Positions 18,685-30,046 are shown, counted from the stretch's first letter. The stretch is DNA of 64,000 nucleotides from an uncultured Marinobacter sp. (GCF_946886895.1 NZ_CAMPJO010000005.1:124001-188000), one strand, 5' to 3'. Notes: generated from the sequence alone by a model not told the origin. Made by a program: numbers and translations.

Positions 18685-21438
18685 ATGGCAACCATTCATG
18701 TGGACGGTCAGAGCTACCAGGTGAACGGGGCGGATAACCTGCTCAAGGCCTGCCTGTCCCTGGGTCTGGATATTCCCTATTTCTGCTGGCATCCGGCCAT
18801 GGGCAGCGTCGGCGCCTGCCGGCAGTGCGCGGTGCGCCAGTACAAGGGTGCCGACGACACCCGGGGGGCGCTGGTGATGTCCTGCATGACCCCGGCCGCG
18901 GACGGAACCCGCATCGACATCGAGGATGAGGAGGCCCGGGCCTTTCGTGCCAGCGTGGTGGAGTGGCTGATGATCAACCACCCCCACGATTGCCCGGTGT
19001 GTGAAGAAGGCGGGCACTGCCACCTGCAGGACATGACGGTGATGACCGGCCATGACCGCCGCCGGTACCGCTTTCGCAAGCGCACCCGGCGCAACCAGTA
19101 TCTGGGCCCGTTTATCGCCCATGAAATGAACCGTTGCATCACCTGTTACCGCTGTGTCCGGTTCTACAACGACTACGCCGGTGGCGAGGATCTGGGCGTG
19201 TTCGGCACCCGGGACAACGTGTATTTTGGCCGCCATCAGGAGGGCACCCTGGAAAGCCGGTTCGCCGGCAACCTGACCGAGGTCTGCCCCACCGGCGTGT
19301 TTACCGACCAGAGCCACTCCGAGCAGTACACCCGGAAGTGGGATCTGCAGTTCGCCCCGGGCATCTGTCACCAGTGCGCCGTGGGCTGCAACATCAGCCC
19401 CGGCGAGCGTTATGGCGATATCCGTCGCATCGAGAACCGCTACCATGGTGAGGTGAACGGTTACTTCCTCTGCGATCTGGGGCGTTTCGGGTATGGCTAC
19501 GTGAACCGTGCCGACCGGCCGCGCCTGCCTGAGTGGCGGGAAGCGCCCGGCGCCGCGGCGGTTGCCCTGGAAGTAGATACCGCCCTGGCCCGGATCGGGG
19601 ATGCGCTCCGGCACGCTCGCCGGGTGATTGGCATCGGTTCGCCCCGGGCCAGCCTGGAGAGCAACCACCAGCTCCAGGAACTGGTGGGGCGGGATCATTT
19701 CTCCACCGGCATGGATGCGCTGGAGCAACGTTGTCTCGGGCTGATGGACGACCTGTCCCGGACCTGCGGATTGCCGGCGCCGACCCTGCGCGAGGTGGAA
19801 CAGCATGATGCCGTACTGATACTCGGGGAAGACCCCATGGAGAGCGCCGCCCGGCTCGGGCTGGCCATCCGTCAGGCGGTCATCGCACTGCCGTCGGAGC
19901 GGGCGGCGGCGCTGGGCATTCCCGAGTGGAACGCCGAAGCCCTGAAAACCCTGGCCCAGGATCATCGCCAGCCCCTGTTCATCGCCTACCCCGCGAGCAC
20001 CGAACTGGATGCCCTGGCCCGGCCCAGACTGGCCCTGGCCCCGGACGACATTGCCCGGTTCGGGTTTGCCGTCGCCCATGCCATTGATCCCGCGGCACCG
20101 CCGGTACCCGGGCTGGCCCCGGAGCTCCAGGACCGGGCGACCGAAACCGCCCACGCCCTGATGGCTGCCCGGCGCCCACTGGTGGTCAGTGGTGGTTCGC
20201 TCGGTTCCCCCGCGATTCTCGACGCCGCCGGTAACATTGCCCGCGCGCTGGCCCGCAGGGCCTGCCAGGGCGGCCTGCTGCTGGTGCGCCGGGAAGCGAA
20301 CAGCACCGGCCTGTCGCTCATGGGCGGCCAACCCCTGGACTGGGCGCTGGAACAGATGGCGTCCGGGCAGGCCGATACGGTGGTGATTCTGGAAAACGAC
20401 CTGTACCAGCGACTGCCGGAGGCCCGGGTGGACGCGGCCCTGGAGCGGGTGGACACCCGGGTGGTGCTGGACCATCAGCGAACCCGCACACTGGAGCAGG
20501 CGACGTTTGCGTTGCCCGCCGCCACCTTTGCCGAGGGCGATGGCACCCTGGTCAGCCTGGAAGGCCGGGCGCAACGGTTTTTCCAGGTATTCGAACCGGG
20601 CTATATGCGCCCGGAAGCGCGGATACACGAAAGCTGGCGCTGGCTTCACCGGCTCGCCGCCAACCGGCAGGCGCCGCCGGCCGGTGAGGTGACCCTGGAT
20701 CAGGTGACGGCCGCGTGCGCCGCCGCCCACCCGGCCCTGGCGGCGATTCCCGGCGCCGCCCCCGGCGCGGACTACCGGATTGAAGGCCTGCGCCTGGCCC
20801 GGGAGCCGCACCGTTACAGTGGCCGCACCGCCATGCGGGCAAACCGGAGCGTCAGCGAACCCAGGTCCCCGCAGGACCCGGACACCGCCTTCGCCTTTTC
20901 CATGGAAGGGTACAGCGGCAGTCACCGGCCCCGGCAGCAGGTGCCGTTCGCCTGGGCGCCAGGATGGAATTCTCCGCAGGCCTGGAACAAGTTCACCGAT
21001 GAGGTGGGCGGCCACCTGCGTGGTGGCGACCCTGGTGTCCGTCTGCTGGTGCCGGTACCCGGCAGCTACCACTATGGCACCGCTATTCCGACGGCGTTCG
21101 CCCCCCGGAGCAATTACCGGGCCGTTATCCTGCCGCGGCTGTTCGGCGGTGAGGAAACCTCGGCGCTGGCCGAGCCGATCCGGCAGCGCATGGAACGCCC
21201 CCATCTGGTGCTGGCGGCTGCCGACGCCGAGCGCCTGGGCGCCACCCTTGGCGGCCTGGTGACCGTTGCCGGCGAGACCGGCTGTGTCACGCTGCCGGCC
21301 CGCCCGGAACCGGACTGGCCCGAGGGGCTGGTGGGCATCCCGGCCGGTATCGTGCCGGCCACCATCGCCCAGGCGCCGGTGACCCTGGCCGCCGGCCCCG
21401 GGTCCACGCCGGAGCAGAGCGGGGAGGAGGCGCCATGA
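18685..21438 (+). CDS. nuoG: NADH-quinone oxidoreductase subunit G
   Basis: This 917-residue iron-sulfur subunit carries electrons through the peripheral arm. The N-terminal ferredoxin domain has [16 protein letters not shown] (2Fe-2S). [16 protein letters not shown] provides the N5 cluster, [11 protein letters not shown] the 4Fe-4S N6-type ligands, and [11 protein letters not shown] the extra N7-type cluster found in some bacteria. The remainder is a molybdopterin-oxidoreductase-like fold without cofactor. It follows nuoF after 38 bases and overlaps nuoH by four. Confidence 0.95.
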   Translation: MATIHVDGQSYQVNGADNLLKACLSLGLDIPYFCWHPAMGSVGACRQCAVRQYKGADDTRGALVMSCMTPAADGTRIDIEDEEARAFRASVVEWLMINHPHDCPVCEEGGHCHLQDMTVMTGHDRRRYRFRKRTRRNQYLGPFIAHEMNRCITCYRCVRFYNDYAGGEDLGVFGTRDNVYFGRHQEGTLESRFAGNLTEVCPTGVFTDQSHSEQYTRKWDLQFAPGICHQCAVGCNISPGERYGDIRRIENRYHGEVNGYFLCDLGRFGYGYVNRADRPRLPEWREAPGAAAVALEVDTALARIGDALRHARRVIGIGSPRASLESNHQLQELVGRDHFSTGMDALEQRCLGLMDDLSRTCGLPAPTLREVEQHDAVLILGEDPMESAARLGLAIRQAVIALPSERAAALGIPEWNAEALKTLAQDHRQPLFIAYPASTELDALARPRLALAPDDIARFGFAVAHAIDPAAPPVPGLAPELQDRATETAHALMAARRPLVVSGGSLGSPAILDAAGNIARALARRACQGGLLLVRREANSTGLSLMGGQPLDWALEQMASGQADTVVILENDLYQRLPEARVDAALERVDTRVVLDHQRTRTLEQATFALPAATFAEGDGTLVSLEGRAQRFFQVFEPGYMRPEARIHESWRWLHRLAANRQAPPAGEVTLDQVTAACAAAHPALAAIPGAAPGADYRIEGLRLAREPHRYSGRTAMRANRSVSEPRSPQDPDTAFAFSMEGYSGSHRPRQQVPFAWAPGWNSPQAWNKFTDEVGGHLRGGDPGVRLLVPVPGSYHYGTAIPTAFAPRSNYRAVILPRLFGGEETSALAEPIRQRMERPHLVLAAADAERLGATLGGLVTVAGETGCVTLPARPEPDWPEGLVGIPAGIVPATIAQAPVTLAAGPGSTPEQSGEEAP

Positions 21439-22412
21439 ACTGGCTGACTCCGGAACTTGAGGCCATCCTCTGGGCCATGTTCCAGGCCCTGGTTATCCTG
21501 CTGGGGGCGGTCCTGCTGGGGGCCGCGTTGACGGTGGTGGAGCGGCGCCTGCTCGGGCTGTGGCAGGACCGCTACGGCCCGAACCGGGTCGGCCCCTTTG
21601 GCACGCTGCAGCTGGTGGCGGACATGATCAAGATCTTCTTCAAGGAGGACTGGATTCCCCCGTTTGCCGACCGGCCCCTGTTTGTGCTGGCGCCGGTGAT
21701 TGCCTTCGCCTCATTGCTGCTGTCGTTCATTATCATTCCGATCACTCCCGGCTGGGGCATTGCCGACCTGCACATCGGCCTGCTGTTCTTCCTGGCCATG
21801 GCCGGCATTAACGTTTACGCGGTGCTGTTCGGCGGCTGGGCCAGCGGCAACAAGTACGCCTTGATCGGTGCCATGCGGGCCTCGGCCCAGACGCTGTCCT
21901 ACGAGGTATTCATGGGCCTGTCGCTGATGGGGGTGGTGGCACTGGCCGGTTCATTCAATATGCGCGAGATCGTGACGGCCCAGGAAGGGCTGTGGTTTGT
22001 GGTGCCCCAGTTCTTCGGCTTCTGTACCTTCCTGATCGCGGGTATTGCCGTCACCCACCGGCACCCGTTCGATCAGCCGGAAGCCGAGCAGGAACTGGCG
22101 GATGGCTATCACATTGAATACTCGGGGATGAAGTTCGGCCTGTTCTTCATCGGTGAGTACGTCGGCATGGTGCTGGTGTCCGCCCTGATCGTTACCCTGT
22201 TCTTCGGGGGTTGGCAGGGGCCCTGGCTGCCGCCGGTGCTGTGGTTTGCCCTCAAGACCGGATTTTTTCTGATGCTGTTCATTTTGTTGCGGGCCTCGTT
22301 ACCACGGCCCCGCTATGACCGGGTGATGAGTTTCGGCTGGAAAGTCTGCCTGCCCCTGACCCTGATCAATTTGCTGGCAACCGGCGCCGTGATGCTGCTG
22401 GTTGCCCCGTAA
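21435..22412 (+). CDS. nuoH: NADH-quinone oxidoreductase subunit H
   Basis: NuoH is a 325-residue membrane subunit with about eight helices that forms the quinone access chamber at the base of complex I. The family segments [21 protein letters not shown] and [23 protein letters not shown], with conserved acidic residues, are intact. Four-base overlap with nuoG. Confidence 0.95.
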   Translation: MNWLTPELEAILWAMFQALVILLGAVLLGAALTVVERRLLGLWQDRYGPNRVGPFGTLQLVADMIKIFFKEDWIPPFADRPLFVLAPVIAFASLLLSFIIIPITPGWGIADLHIGLLFFLAMAGINVYAVLFGGWASGNKYALIGAMRASAQTLSYEVFMGLSLMGVVALAGSFNMREIVTAQEGLWFVVPQFFGFCTFLIAGIAVTHRHPFDQPEAEQELADGYHIEYSGMKFGLFFIGEYVGMVLVSALIVTLFFGGWQGPWLPPVLWFALKTGFFLMLFILLRASLPRPRYDRVMSFGWKVCLPLTLINLLATGAVMLLVAP

Positions 22413-22431
22413 GGCTGAGGAGGACCCTGTG

Positions 22432-23001
22432 ATGGAGAAAGTAAAGGTCCCAACTATCAAGTCCGTGCTCTGGCTGGTGCCCGCGACCTGGACCCAGCTG
22501 CGGACTCTGGGCATGGTGTTCATGCACAGTTTCCGCAAGCGCGAGACCGTCAACTACCCCGAGGAGGAAGTCTATCTGCCGCCCCGCTACCGGGGCCGGA
22601 TTGTGCTGACCCGGGATCCGGATGGCGAGGAGCGCTGTGTGGCCTGCAACCTGTGCGCGGTGGCCTGCCCGGTGGACTGCATCTCGCTGCAAAAAGGCGA
22701 GCAGGAGGATGGCCGTTGGTATCCGGAGTTTTTCCGGATCAATTTCTCCCGCTGTATTTTCTGCGGCATGTGTGAGGAGGCCTGCCCCACCTCGGCGATC
22801 CAGCTGACCCCGGATTTCGAGATGGCAGAGTACGATCGCCAGCAACTGGTGTACGAGAAGGAAGACCTGCTGATCAATGGGCCGGGCAAGGACCACGATT
22901 ACCACTTCTACAAGGTGGCCGGGCTCGCCATTGCCGGCAAGGACAAGGGCCAGGCCCGCAACGAGGAGGTGCCGGAGGATGTACGCACACTGCTGCCGTA
23001 G
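22432..23001 (+). CDS. nuoI: NADH-quinone oxidoreductase subunit I
   Basis: This 8Fe ferredoxin subunit (189 residues) has two ligand sets, [12 protein letters not shown] and [12 protein letters not shown], binding clusters N6a and N6b. The ATG at 22432 follows AGGAGG by eight bases; GTG at 22429 is possible. The last ~16 codons include a 22-base stretch that recurs exactly as the leader of nuoJ. Confidence 0.95.
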   Translation: MEKVKVPTIKSVLWLVPATWTQLRTLGMVFMHSFRKRETVNYPEEEVYLPPRYRGRIVLTRDPDGEERCVACNLCAVACPVDCISLQKGEQEDGRWYPEFFRINFSRCIFCGMCEEACPTSAIQLTPDFEMAEYDRQQLVYEKEDLLINGPGKDHDYHFYKVAGLAIAGKDKGQARNEEVPEDVRTLLP

Positions 23002-23021
23002 GCCCGCAACGAGGAGGTGCC
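22952..23021 (+). repeat. 22-bp direct repeat across the nuoI-nuoJ junction
   Basis: The same 22 bases occur at 22952-22973, inside the nuoI C-terminus, and at 23000-23021, just after its stop; the period is 48 bases. The second copy supplies the GAGGAG ribosome site of nuoJ. This looks like a small tandem duplication that created or replaced the nuoJ translation start region. Confidence 0.85.
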
Positions 23022-23022
23022 C

Positions 23023-23538
23023 GTGGAACTGGCTTTTTACCTGAGTGCCCTGGTGGCGGTGCTGGCAACGGTGGGTGTGATTGCCGGCACCAATGCCGTG
23101 CACGCGGTGGTCTACCTGATTGTCTCGCTGATCGCCGTGGCGCTGGTGTTTTTCGCCCTTGGGGCACCCTTTGCCGGTGCCCTGGAGATCATCGTCTACG
23201 CCGGGGCCATCATGGTGCTGTTCGTGTTTGTGGTGATGATGCTCAATCTGGGCGGGGACGATCAGACCCGGAGCTGGCGCCACCCCCGCCACTGGGTGGG
23301 GCCGGCCGCCCTGGCCCTGGTGCTGCTGGCGGTGCTGATGTCCCTGCTGCTGGAGGGCGACCTGCAACGGGTCATTACCGGCGATCTGCTGACCGCGCGC
23401 TCGGTGGGGCTGACCCTGTTCGGGCCCTGGCTGATGGTGGTTGAGCTGGCGGCCCTGTTGTTACTGGCGGCGCTGGTGACCGCTTCCCATGTCGGGCGCC
23501 GCTCCAACCCGCTTAGAAACCGCAAGGGGCAGCCATGA
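23023..23538 (+). CDS. nuoJ: NADH-quinone oxidoreductase subunit J
   Basis: NuoJ is a five-helix antiporter-like accessory subunit of the proton-pumping arm (171 residues), with the conserved stretch [22 protein letters not shown]. The GTG at 23023 is preferred because GAGGAG lies six bases upstream; the GTG at 23017 overlaps that site. The C-terminus ends in a short basic tail. Its stop overlaps the nuoK start. Confidence 0.93.
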   Translation: MELAFYLSALVAVLATVGVIAGTNAVHAVVYLIVSLIAVALVFFALGAPFAGALEIIVYAGAIMVLFVFVVMMLNLGGDDQTRSWRHPRHWVGPAALALVLLAVLMSLLLEGDLQRVITGDLLTARSVGLTLFGPWLMVVELAALLLLAALVTASHVGRRSNPLRNRKGQP

Positions 23539-23843
23539 CCGGAATTCCCGTGGAGCACGGCCTGATCCTGGCGGCCATCCTGTTTGCCCTTGGCCTGCTG
23601 GGGCTGATGATGCGGCGCAACATGCTGTTTGTGCTGATGAGCCTGGAGGTGATGCTGAATGCGTCGGCGCTGGCCTTCGTGGTGGGCAGTACCGCCTGGG
23701 GCCAGCCGGACGGCCAGGCCATGTTCCTGCTGGTGATTACCCTGGCGGCGGCGGAGGCGAGCGTGGGCCTGGCGTTGATGATCCAGCTCTACCAGCGGAC
23801 GCGGTCCCTCAATCTCGATCTGGTCAGCAGGATGCGTGGATGA
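23535..23843 (+). CDS. nuoK: NADH-quinone oxidoreductase subunit K
   Basis: NuoK is a three-helix MrpC-like subunit of 102 residues. The conserved membrane glutamate lies in [12 protein letters not shown], and a second in [14 protein letters not shown], both needed for proton translocation in the family. It has four-base overlaps with nuoJ and nuoL. Confidence 0.95.
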   Translation: MTGIPVEHGLILAAILFALGLLGLMMRRNMLFVLMSLEVMLNASALAFVVGSTAWGQPDGQAMFLLVITLAAAEASVGLALMIQLYQRTRSLNLDLVSRMRG

Positions 23844-25714
23844 TGGAACTTGCGGTGACTCTGACGTTTGTCTTTCCCTTGCTCGGTACGCTGATGCTGG
23901 CGCTGACCGGCGGGCGGCTGGGGGCGGTAACCGGAACGGTGATCGGGGTGTCCAGTGTCGGCCTGGCGGCCCTGGCAACCGCCTGGGCGGTGGTGCTCCA
24001 TGCCGGCAGCGACGAGCCGCTGCGCTTCACGCTCTGGACCTGGATCCAGGTCGGCGAGTTCCGGCCCACCATCGGGCTGACGATTGATGGCCTGGCCCTG
24101 GTGATGATGTCGGTGATCACCGGTGTCGGCTTTTTCATTCATCTGTTCGCCGCCTGGTACATGGCCGGTGACGAGGGCGTCACCCGTTTCTACGCCTGGA
24201 TGAACCTGTTTGTCTTCAGCATGCTGATGCTGGTGCTGGGGGACAACCTGCTGCTGCTGTTCCTGGGCTGGGAAGGAGTGGGGCTGTGCAGTTACCTGCT
24301 GATCGGTTATTACTTCCGTGACAGCGCCAACGGCCGGGCCGCCTTCAAGGCGTTTGTGGTGACCCGCATCGGGGATGTCTTCCTGGCCCTGGGCCTGTTC
24401 CTGATCTTCCGGGAGCTTGGCACACTGGATATCCAGACGGTGATGGCCCGGGCCGCCGACGCCTGGGCGCCGGGCGATCCCATCGCCAGCCTGGTGGCGC
24501 TGCTGGTGCTCGGCGGTGCCCTGGGAAAATCCGCCCAGTTGCCCCTGCATACCTGGTTGCCGGACGCCATGGCGGGTCCGACACCGGTGTCGGCGCTGAT
24601 CCATGCCGCAACCATGGTGACCGCCGGGGTCTATCTGATTGCCCGCCTGAACGGGCTGTTCCTGCTGGCTCCGGAGGTACTGTGGCTGGTTGGTGTGATT
24701 GGTGCGGCGTCGCTGCTGTTGGCGGCGTTTGCGGCCCTGGCCCAGACCGACATCAAGCGGGTGCTGGCGTTTTCCACCATGAGCCAGATCGGTTACATGT
24801 TCCTGGCCCTCGGCGTAGGCGCCTTTGATGCCGCGATCTTTCACCTGGTCACCCACGCCTTCTTCAAGGCGCTGCTGTTTTTGTCCGCCGGGGCGGTGAT
24901 TACCAGCTGCCACCATGAGCAGGATCTGCGCCGGCTGGGTGGGCTTCGAACTCGACTGCCGGTGGCCTATGGCGGTTTTCTGGTGGGTGGCGCCGCGCTG
25001 GTGGCCCTGCCCCTGGTGACCGCCGGGTTCTACAGCAAGGATGAGATTCTCTGGCAGGCCATGGCCGCCGGGGACCATGGTCTGTTGCTGGCGGGCCTGG
25101 TGGGCGCCGTGCTCACCAGTCTGTACACGGTGCGGCTGATCCTGGGCGTGTTCCATGGCGAGAGCCGCAGCGACAAGGCCCGGAACGCCGAACCGGGCAC
25201 CAACTGGCTAACCCACCACGCGCCACTGGTGGTGCTGGCCACGCTGTCGACGTTCATCGGGGCCTGGCTGTATCCGCATCTCGGTGGCCTGTTCCCGCCC
25301 GCGCCCGGTGAGGGCACCAGCGTGGGACACACCACCCTGCAAATCCTGGCCATTGGCGCCGTGGTGGCGGGCCTGCTGGCCGCCGGCTGGCTGTTCCTGG
25401 CGCGCCCGGAGTGGCTGCACCGGCACGCCAGCCAGGGTGCCGGCGCCTGGCTCTGGCGGTTCTGGAACCGGGCCTGGGGATTTGATGCTCTGTATGACCT
25501 TACCCTGGTCCGGCCCTGGCAGTTCCTGGTGCGCGTGATGCGGCACGACCTGGTCAACATGACCGTCAGTCTGCTCGCGGTGCTGGCCCGGTTGCTGAAC
25601 GCGGGGCTGGTGAGGGCCCAGAACGGCCGGATACGCAGCTACGCTACCGGCATGATTGTCGGCGCCACGGTGATCCTGCTGATGCTGGCACTGGTGCCGG
25701 GGGGTGTTTCATGA
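23840..25714 (+). CDS. nuoL: NADH-quinone oxidoreductase subunit L
   Basis: NuoL is the distal antiporter-like subunit (624 residues) with about 16 helices and the long lateral helix at the C-terminal end. Family marks include [48 protein letters not shown] and the lysine-bearing [14 protein letters not shown]. The ATG at 23840 overlaps the nuoK stop. Any longer upstream extension in this frame would run through nuoK and is not real. Confidence 0.95.
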   Translation: MMELAVTLTFVFPLLGTLMLALTGGRLGAVTGTVIGVSSVGLAALATAWAVVLHAGSDEPLRFTLWTWIQVGEFRPTIGLTIDGLALVMMSVITGVGFFIHLFAAWYMAGDEGVTRFYAWMNLFVFSMLMLVLGDNLLLLFLGWEGVGLCSYLLIGYYFRDSANGRAAFKAFVVTRIGDVFLALGLFLIFRELGTLDIQTVMARAADAWAPGDPIASLVALLVLGGALGKSAQLPLHTWLPDAMAGPTPVSALIHAATMVTAGVYLIARLNGLFLLAPEVLWLVGVIGAASLLLAAFAALAQTDIKRVLAFSTMSQIGYMFLALGVGAFDAAIFHLVTHAFFKALLFLSAGAVITSCHHEQDLRRLGGLRTRLPVAYGGFLVGGAALVALPLVTAGFYSKDEILWQAMAAGDHGLLLAGLVGAVLTSLYTVRLILGVFHGESRSDKARNAEPGTNWLTHHAPLVVLATLSTFIGAWLYPHLGGLFPPAPGEGTSVGHTTLQILAIGAVVAGLLAAGWLFLARPEWLHRHASQGAGAWLWRFWNRAWGFDALYDLTLVRPWQFLVRVMRHDLVNMTVSLLAVLARLLNAGLVRAQNGRIRSYATGMIVGATVILLMLALVPGGVS

Positions 25715-27249
25715 TTCTGGTGTGGCTGATTCTGATCCCGTTCCTCGGTGGCCTGCTGTGCTGGCAGGCGGATCATTGGGGGGAACGGGTGCCAAGATGG
25801 ATTGCCCTGGCCACCATGCTGTTCGTGCTGGTGATCAGCCTATGGCTGTGGCTGACCGGAGATTTCACCTTCCCGGCCGGTGGCCACAGCCAGTGGCTGC
25901 TGGAGTGGCGCACCGACTGGATCCCCCGCTTTGGCATCGAGGTGCACCTGGCGATGGACGGACTGTCGCTGGTGCTGGTGGCACTGACCGGGTTTCTTGG
26001 CGCCCTCGCGGTGCTCTGCTCCTGGCATGAGATCACCCACCGCATCGGCTTTTTCCATCTCAACCTGCTGTGGATCCTCGGTGGCGTTGTGGGGGTATTC
26101 CTGGCGCTGGATATGTTCCTGTTTTTCCTGTTCTGGGAAATGATGCTGGTGCCCATGTACTTCCTGATCGCGCTCTGGGGCCACAGCGGATCCGCCGGGC
26201 AGACCCGCATCCGCGCCGCCACCCGGTTTTTCATCTATACCCAGGCCAGTGGGCTGTTGATGCTGGTGGCCATTCTGGCGCTGGTGTTTATCCACTTCAG
26301 CCAGAGTGGCGAGCTGTCGTTCAGTTATGAAGCGTTACTCGAGGCCCAGGTGCCCGACCCTGTCGCGACCTGGCTGATGCTCGGGTTCTTTGTCGCGTTT
26401 GCGGTCAAGCTGCCGGTGGTGCCACTACATGGCTGGTTGCCCGATGCCCATGCCCAGGCACCCACCGCAGGCAGTGTCGATCTGGCGGGCATCCTGCTGA
26501 AAACCGCCGCTTACGGCATGCTCCGGTTTGCCTTGCCACTGTTTCCGGAGCAGTCCCAGGCCTTTGCGCCCGTGGCCATGACCCTGGGACTGGTGGGCAT
26601 TGTGTACGGGGCGGTTCTGGCCTGTGGCCAGCAGGACATCAAGCGGCTGATCGCCTACACCAGTATTTCCCATATGGGCTTTGTGCTGATTGCCATCTAT
26701 TCCGGCTCCGAGCTGGCCATACAGGGGGCAGTGGTGCTGATGGTGGCTCACGCGTTCTCTTCCGCTGGCCTGTTCATTCTCAGCGGGCAGATCTATGAGC
26801 GCGTTCACACCCGCGATATGCGCATCATGGGCGGCCTCTGGGGTCGGCTGCCGGTGTTACCCGGCTTCACCCTGTGCTTTGTGGCTGCCTCCCTGGGTAT
26901 GCCGGCAACCGCCAATTTCGTGGGTGAGTTCATGATTCTGTTCGGGACCTTTCCCGGCGCGCCGGTGGTCACGGTCATCGCCAGTTCGGGGTTGGTGCTG
27001 GCGGTGATCTATTCGCTGATCCTGATGCAGCGGGTGCACTTCGGACCTGCCCAGCGGCAGGGCGCATTGGCCGGCCCGAATGGGCGCGAGTATGCCATGA
27101 TGCTGGTGCTGGTGGTTCTGGTGCTGGTGGTCGGGCTCTATCCCCAGCCGCTGCTGGACACCACTGCGGGAATGGCCGGCGCGGTGGCCGAGCTGTTTAC
27201 GGGTGGCGCCGCCGATGGCCTGGCCGGTGTGCCCGGGGAGGTGCGCTGA
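25711..27249 (+). CDS. nuoM: NADH-quinone oxidoreductase subunit M
   Basis: NuoM is the middle antiporter-like proton channel (512 residues, 14 helices). Conserved motifs are FFLFWEMMLVPMYFLI (essential Glu), KLPVVPLHGWLPDAHAQAP and QQDIKRLIAYTSISHMGFV with the channel lysines. It overlaps nuoL by four bases and nuoN by one (TGATG). Confidence 0.95.
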   Translation: MILVWLILIPFLGGLLCWQADHWGERVPRWIALATMLFVLVISLWLWLTGDFTFPAGGHSQWLLEWRTDWIPRFGIEVHLAMDGLSLVLVALTGFLGALAVLCSWHEITHRIGFFHLNLLWILGGVVGVFLALDMFLFFLFWEMMLVPMYFLIALWGHSGSAGQTRIRAATRFFIYTQASGLLMLVAILALVFIHFSQSGELSFSYEALLEAQVPDPVATWLMLGFFVAFAVKLPVVPLHGWLPDAHAQAPTAGSVDLAGILLKTAAYGMLRFALPLFPEQSQAFAPVAMTLGLVGIVYGAVLACGQQDIKRLIAYTSISHMGFVLIAIYSGSELAIQGAVVLMVAHAFSSAGLFILSGQIYERVHTRDMRIMGGLWGRLPVLPGFTLCFVAASLGMPATANFVGEFMILFGTFPGAPVVTVIASSGLVLAVIYSLILMQRVHFGPAQRQGALAGPNGREYAMMLVLVVLVLVVGLYPQPLLDTTAGMAGAVAELFTGGAADGLAGVPGEVR

Positions 27250-28682
27250 TGCTGACCCTGGCCAACCTGATCACCCTGTTGCCAGTCATCATCGTGGGCA
27301 CCACGGCCGTGGCGGTGATGCTCGGCATCGCCTGGCGGCGACACCATGGTCTGAGCGCGCTGGCCACCGGTGCCGGCCTGGTGCTGGCGTTGCTGGCCAT
27401 GCCGCTGGCACTGGAGCCTTCGGCCTCGCCCCCGCTGATGCGAATGGATGGCCTGGCGACGATGGCGGGGGTACTGGTACTGGTGTCGGCCCTGGTCACG
27501 GTGATTCTGAGCCACCACTACCTGACCGGCTATATTGGCCCTAGGGAGGAGTTCTACCTGCTGTTGCTCTGTGCCACCGCCGGGGCCCTGACACTGGTCG
27601 CCAGCGACCACCTGGCCATGCTGTTCATCAGCCTGGAACTGCTGTCGATGCCGCTCTATGGCATGCTGGCCTACAGCTTCCGGGCCGAGCGTTCGCTGGA
27701 AGCCGGCATCAAATACCTGCTGCTGTCGGCGGCGGCGACGGCGTTCCTGCTGTTTGGCATGGCGCTGATCTATGCCCGTACCGGTTATCTGGACCTGTCG
27801 GGTGTGGCCGGGGCGCTGGCGGACGGACCGGATGCCTGGAGCCTGGCCGGGGCGGTGCTGGTGCTGGTCGGCCTCGGCTTCAAGCTGTCGGTGGTGCCCT
27901 TTCATCTGTGGACCCCGGACGTCTACCAGGGTGGCCCTGCGCCGGCGACCATTTTTCTGGCCACGGTCAGCAAACTGGCGGTATTTGTGGTGTTGCTGCG
28001 GCTGGTGCAGGCAGCGCCGGCCTTTCACCACCCGTGGCTGCAAGGTCTGCTGACGGTACTGGCGGTACTGACCATGCTGGGCGGTAACCTGCTGGCGCTG
28101 TTCCAGTCCAACCTCAAGCGTCTGCTGGGCTATTCGTCCATCGCCCACTTTGGCTACCTTCTGGTGGCCATTGTGGTGGGTAATTCCCTCGCCACCGAGA
28201 CCACCGGCGTGTATCTGATGACCTATCTGGTGACCACGCTGGCGGCCTTCGGGGTGGTGACGCTGGTCTCCAGTCCCTTTGGTGGCGAGGATGCCGATGG
28301 GCTGCCCCTGTATCGGGGCCTGTTCTGGCGCCGGCCCTACCTGGCGGCGGTGATGACGGTCAGCTTTCTGTCACTGGCGGGGATACCGCTCACCGCCGGC
28401 TTTATCGGCAAGTTTTATGTCATCGCCCTGGGCGTGGAAGCCGGCCGTTGGTGGTTGGTGGCGGGTATTGTGGCGGGCAGCGCCGTTGGCCTGTACTACT
28501 ACCTGCGGGTGATGGTGACCCTGTACCTGCCGGAACCGGGGATGCGCCGCCGGGATGTGAGCAACGACTGGGGCAGCCGCCTGGGCGGCGTGACCCTGCT
28601 GGTGCTCGCGGTGCTGATCCTGGTGTTGGGCATCTACCCGGCGCCGATGATTGACTGGGTCAATCATCTGACGATGCGCTAG
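27249..28682 (+). CDS. nuoN: NADH-quinone oxidoreductase subunit N
   Basis: NuoN is the third antiporter-like subunit (477 residues). It has LFISLELLSMPLYGMLAY, KLSVVPFHLWTPDVYQG and NLKRLLGYSSIAHFGYLLVA. It is the last gene of the operon. Its TAG stop overlaps the convergent ndh stop within CTAG at 28679-28682, leaving no room for an intrinsic terminator between the two genes. Confidence 0.95.
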   Translation: MLTLANLITLLPVIIVGTTAVAVMLGIAWRRHHGLSALATGAGLVLALLAMPLALEPSASPPLMRMDGLATMAGVLVLVSALVTVILSHHYLTGYIGPREEFYLLLLCATAGALTLVASDHLAMLFISLELLSMPLYGMLAYSFRAERSLEAGIKYLLLSAAATAFLLFGMALIYARTGYLDLSGVAGALADGPDAWSLAGAVLVLVGLGFKLSVVPFHLWTPDVYQGGPAPATIFLATVSKLAVFVVLLRLVQAAPAFHHPWLQGLLTVLAVLTMLGGNLLALFQSNLKRLLGYSSIAHFGYLLVAIVVGNSLATETTGVYLMTYLVTTLAAFGVVTLVSSPFGGEDADGLPLYRGLFWRRPYLAAVMTVSFLSLAGIPLTAGFIGKFYVIALGVEAGRWWLVAGIVAGSAVGLYYYLRVMVTLYLPEPGMRRRDVSNDWGSRLGGVTLLVLAVLILVLGIYPAPMIDWVNHLTMR

Positions 28683-29989
28683 TGCAGCTTGAGCCGGGGC
28701 TGCATGGCCCGGCTGATGCGATCCATCAACCAGATAACAGCGGTGCGAACAACGCCGTGCAGGGCCACCTGGTGCATCCGGTACAGCGACAGGTAGAACA
28801 GCTTGGCGACCTTGCCTTCGATGTACATGCTGCGGCCGGACAGGTTGCCCATCAGGTTGCCAACCGTGGTGTAGCGGCTGAAGTTGATCAGTGAGCCGTG
28901 GTCGTTATACACGAACGGCACTGCCTCGCCGTCCATCAGGCGGTTGCACAGGGTCTTGTACAGCGTATCGGCCTGCTGGTGGGCGGCCTGGGCCCGGGGC
29001 GGTACCGGGCGATCCGACTCCGGCTGGGGGCAGGCGGCGCAGTCGCCCAGGGCGAACACATCGGCATCCTGCGTGGTTTGCAGGGTTTGCTCCACCACCA
29101 GCTGATTGCTGCGATTCACCTCCAGACCATCCAGTTCCGCCAGGAACGCCGGTGCCTTGATGCCGGCAGCCCAGATGGTCATTTCCGAGGAAATTTCGGT
29201 GCCGTCCCTCATTACCAGACTGGCGTCCCGCACCTCACTCACCGGCTGGCCGGTGAGTACCCGGATGTCCTGCCGCCCCAGCTCCCGGGTTGCCGCCGCT
29301 GAAATCCGGCCGGGCAGCGCCGGCAGGATGCGGTCGGCGGCCTCAATGACGCTGATCGACACATCCGATGGCTGCAACTGATTCATGCCGTAGACCGGCA
29401 GCTCCCGTGACGCCAGCCGCAGTTCCGCAGCCAGTTCGACCCCGGTGGCACCGGCGCCGATGATGGTAATGGTGAGCGGTCGCCCGGGCGCCTGCCTGGC
29501 TTCATGGTTCTTGCGCAGGAACGCGTTGAGCAACAGGTTGTGGAACCGCCGGGCCTGCTCCAGGCAATCGAGGAACAGGCAGTGATCCCGGGCGCCGGGG
29601 GTGCCGAAGTCGTTGGCGGTGCTACCCACGGAGACCACCAGGGTGTCGTAGCTGATCCGGCGTTCGGGCACCACCTCATCGCCGTCTTCGTCATGGAACG
29701 GGGCAATCACCAGTTGCTTGCGGTTGCGGTCGAGACCGCTCATGCGCCCGAGCTGGAATTCGTAATGGTGCTTGCGGGCGTGGGCACGGTAGTTGATCTC
29801 ATTGGCGCTGGCGTCCAGCGAGCCGGACGCGACTTCGTGCAGCAGCGGTTTCCAGACGTGGGTGAGCCCGGCATCCACCAGGGTAATCCTGGCCTTGCGT
29901 TTCCTGCCCAGTTTGTTGCCCAGCCGGGTAACGAGCTCAAGCCCGCCGGCACCACCACCGACGACCACAATGTGATGAAGGTTATCCAT
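28679..29989 (-). CDS. ndh: Type II NADH dehydrogenase (non-proton-pumping)
   Basis: This single-subunit FAD protein of 436 residues oxidizes NADH and reduces quinone at the inner membrane face without pumping protons. It has a GxGxxG FAD motif (VVVGGGAGGLELV), a second dinucleotide motif (IIGAGATGVELAAEL) for NADH, and ALGDCAACPQPE near the second FAD site. The C-terminal amphipathic region (KVAKLFYLSLYRMHQVAL) should dock on the membrane. ATG 29989 gives a length very close to E. coli Ndh. It ends tail-to-tail with nuoN, so the cell encodes both dehydrogenase types side by side. Confidence 0.92.
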   Translation of the reverse strand: MDNLHHIVVVGGGAGGLELVTRLGNKLGRKRKARITLVDAGLTHVWKPLLHEVASGSLDASANEINYRAHARKHHYEFQLGRMSGLDRNRKQLVIAPFHDEDGDEVVPERRISYDTLVVSVGSTANDFGTPGARDHCLFLDCLEQARRFHNLLLNAFLRKNHEARQAPGRPLTITIIGAGATGVELAAELRLASRELPVYGMNQLQPSDVSISVIEAADRILPALPGRISAAATRELGRQDIRVLTGQPVSEVRDASLVMRDGTEISSEMTIWAAGIKAPAFLAELDGLEVNRSNQLVVEQTLQTTQDADVFALGDCAACPQPESDRPVPPRAQAAHQQADTLYKTLCNRLMDGEAVPFVYNDHGSLINFSRYTTVGNLMGNLSGRSMYIEGKVAKLFYLSLYRMHQVALHGVVRTAVIWLMDRISRAMQPRLKLH

Positions 29990-30014
29990 AACAGTCAGAC
30001 CTTTAAGTGAAGAG

Positions 30015-30046
30015 AGCCAAGCGCTCTCGGGCAAGAACGCTTGGCT
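30015..30046. other. Hairpin in the ndh leader
   Basis: AGCCAAGCG (30015-30023) and CGCTTGGCT (30038-30046) form a perfect 9-bp stem with a 14-base loop, 26 bases before the ndh start codon on the leader side. No T-tract follows, so it is more likely a leader structure than a terminator. Confidence 0.5.

Noticed and set aside
18652..21204. Long open frame of 850 codons antisense to nuoG
   Set aside because: It is a shadow of the GC-rich nuoG codons. It has no known domain, no ribosome site, and covers an intact, well-conserved gene.
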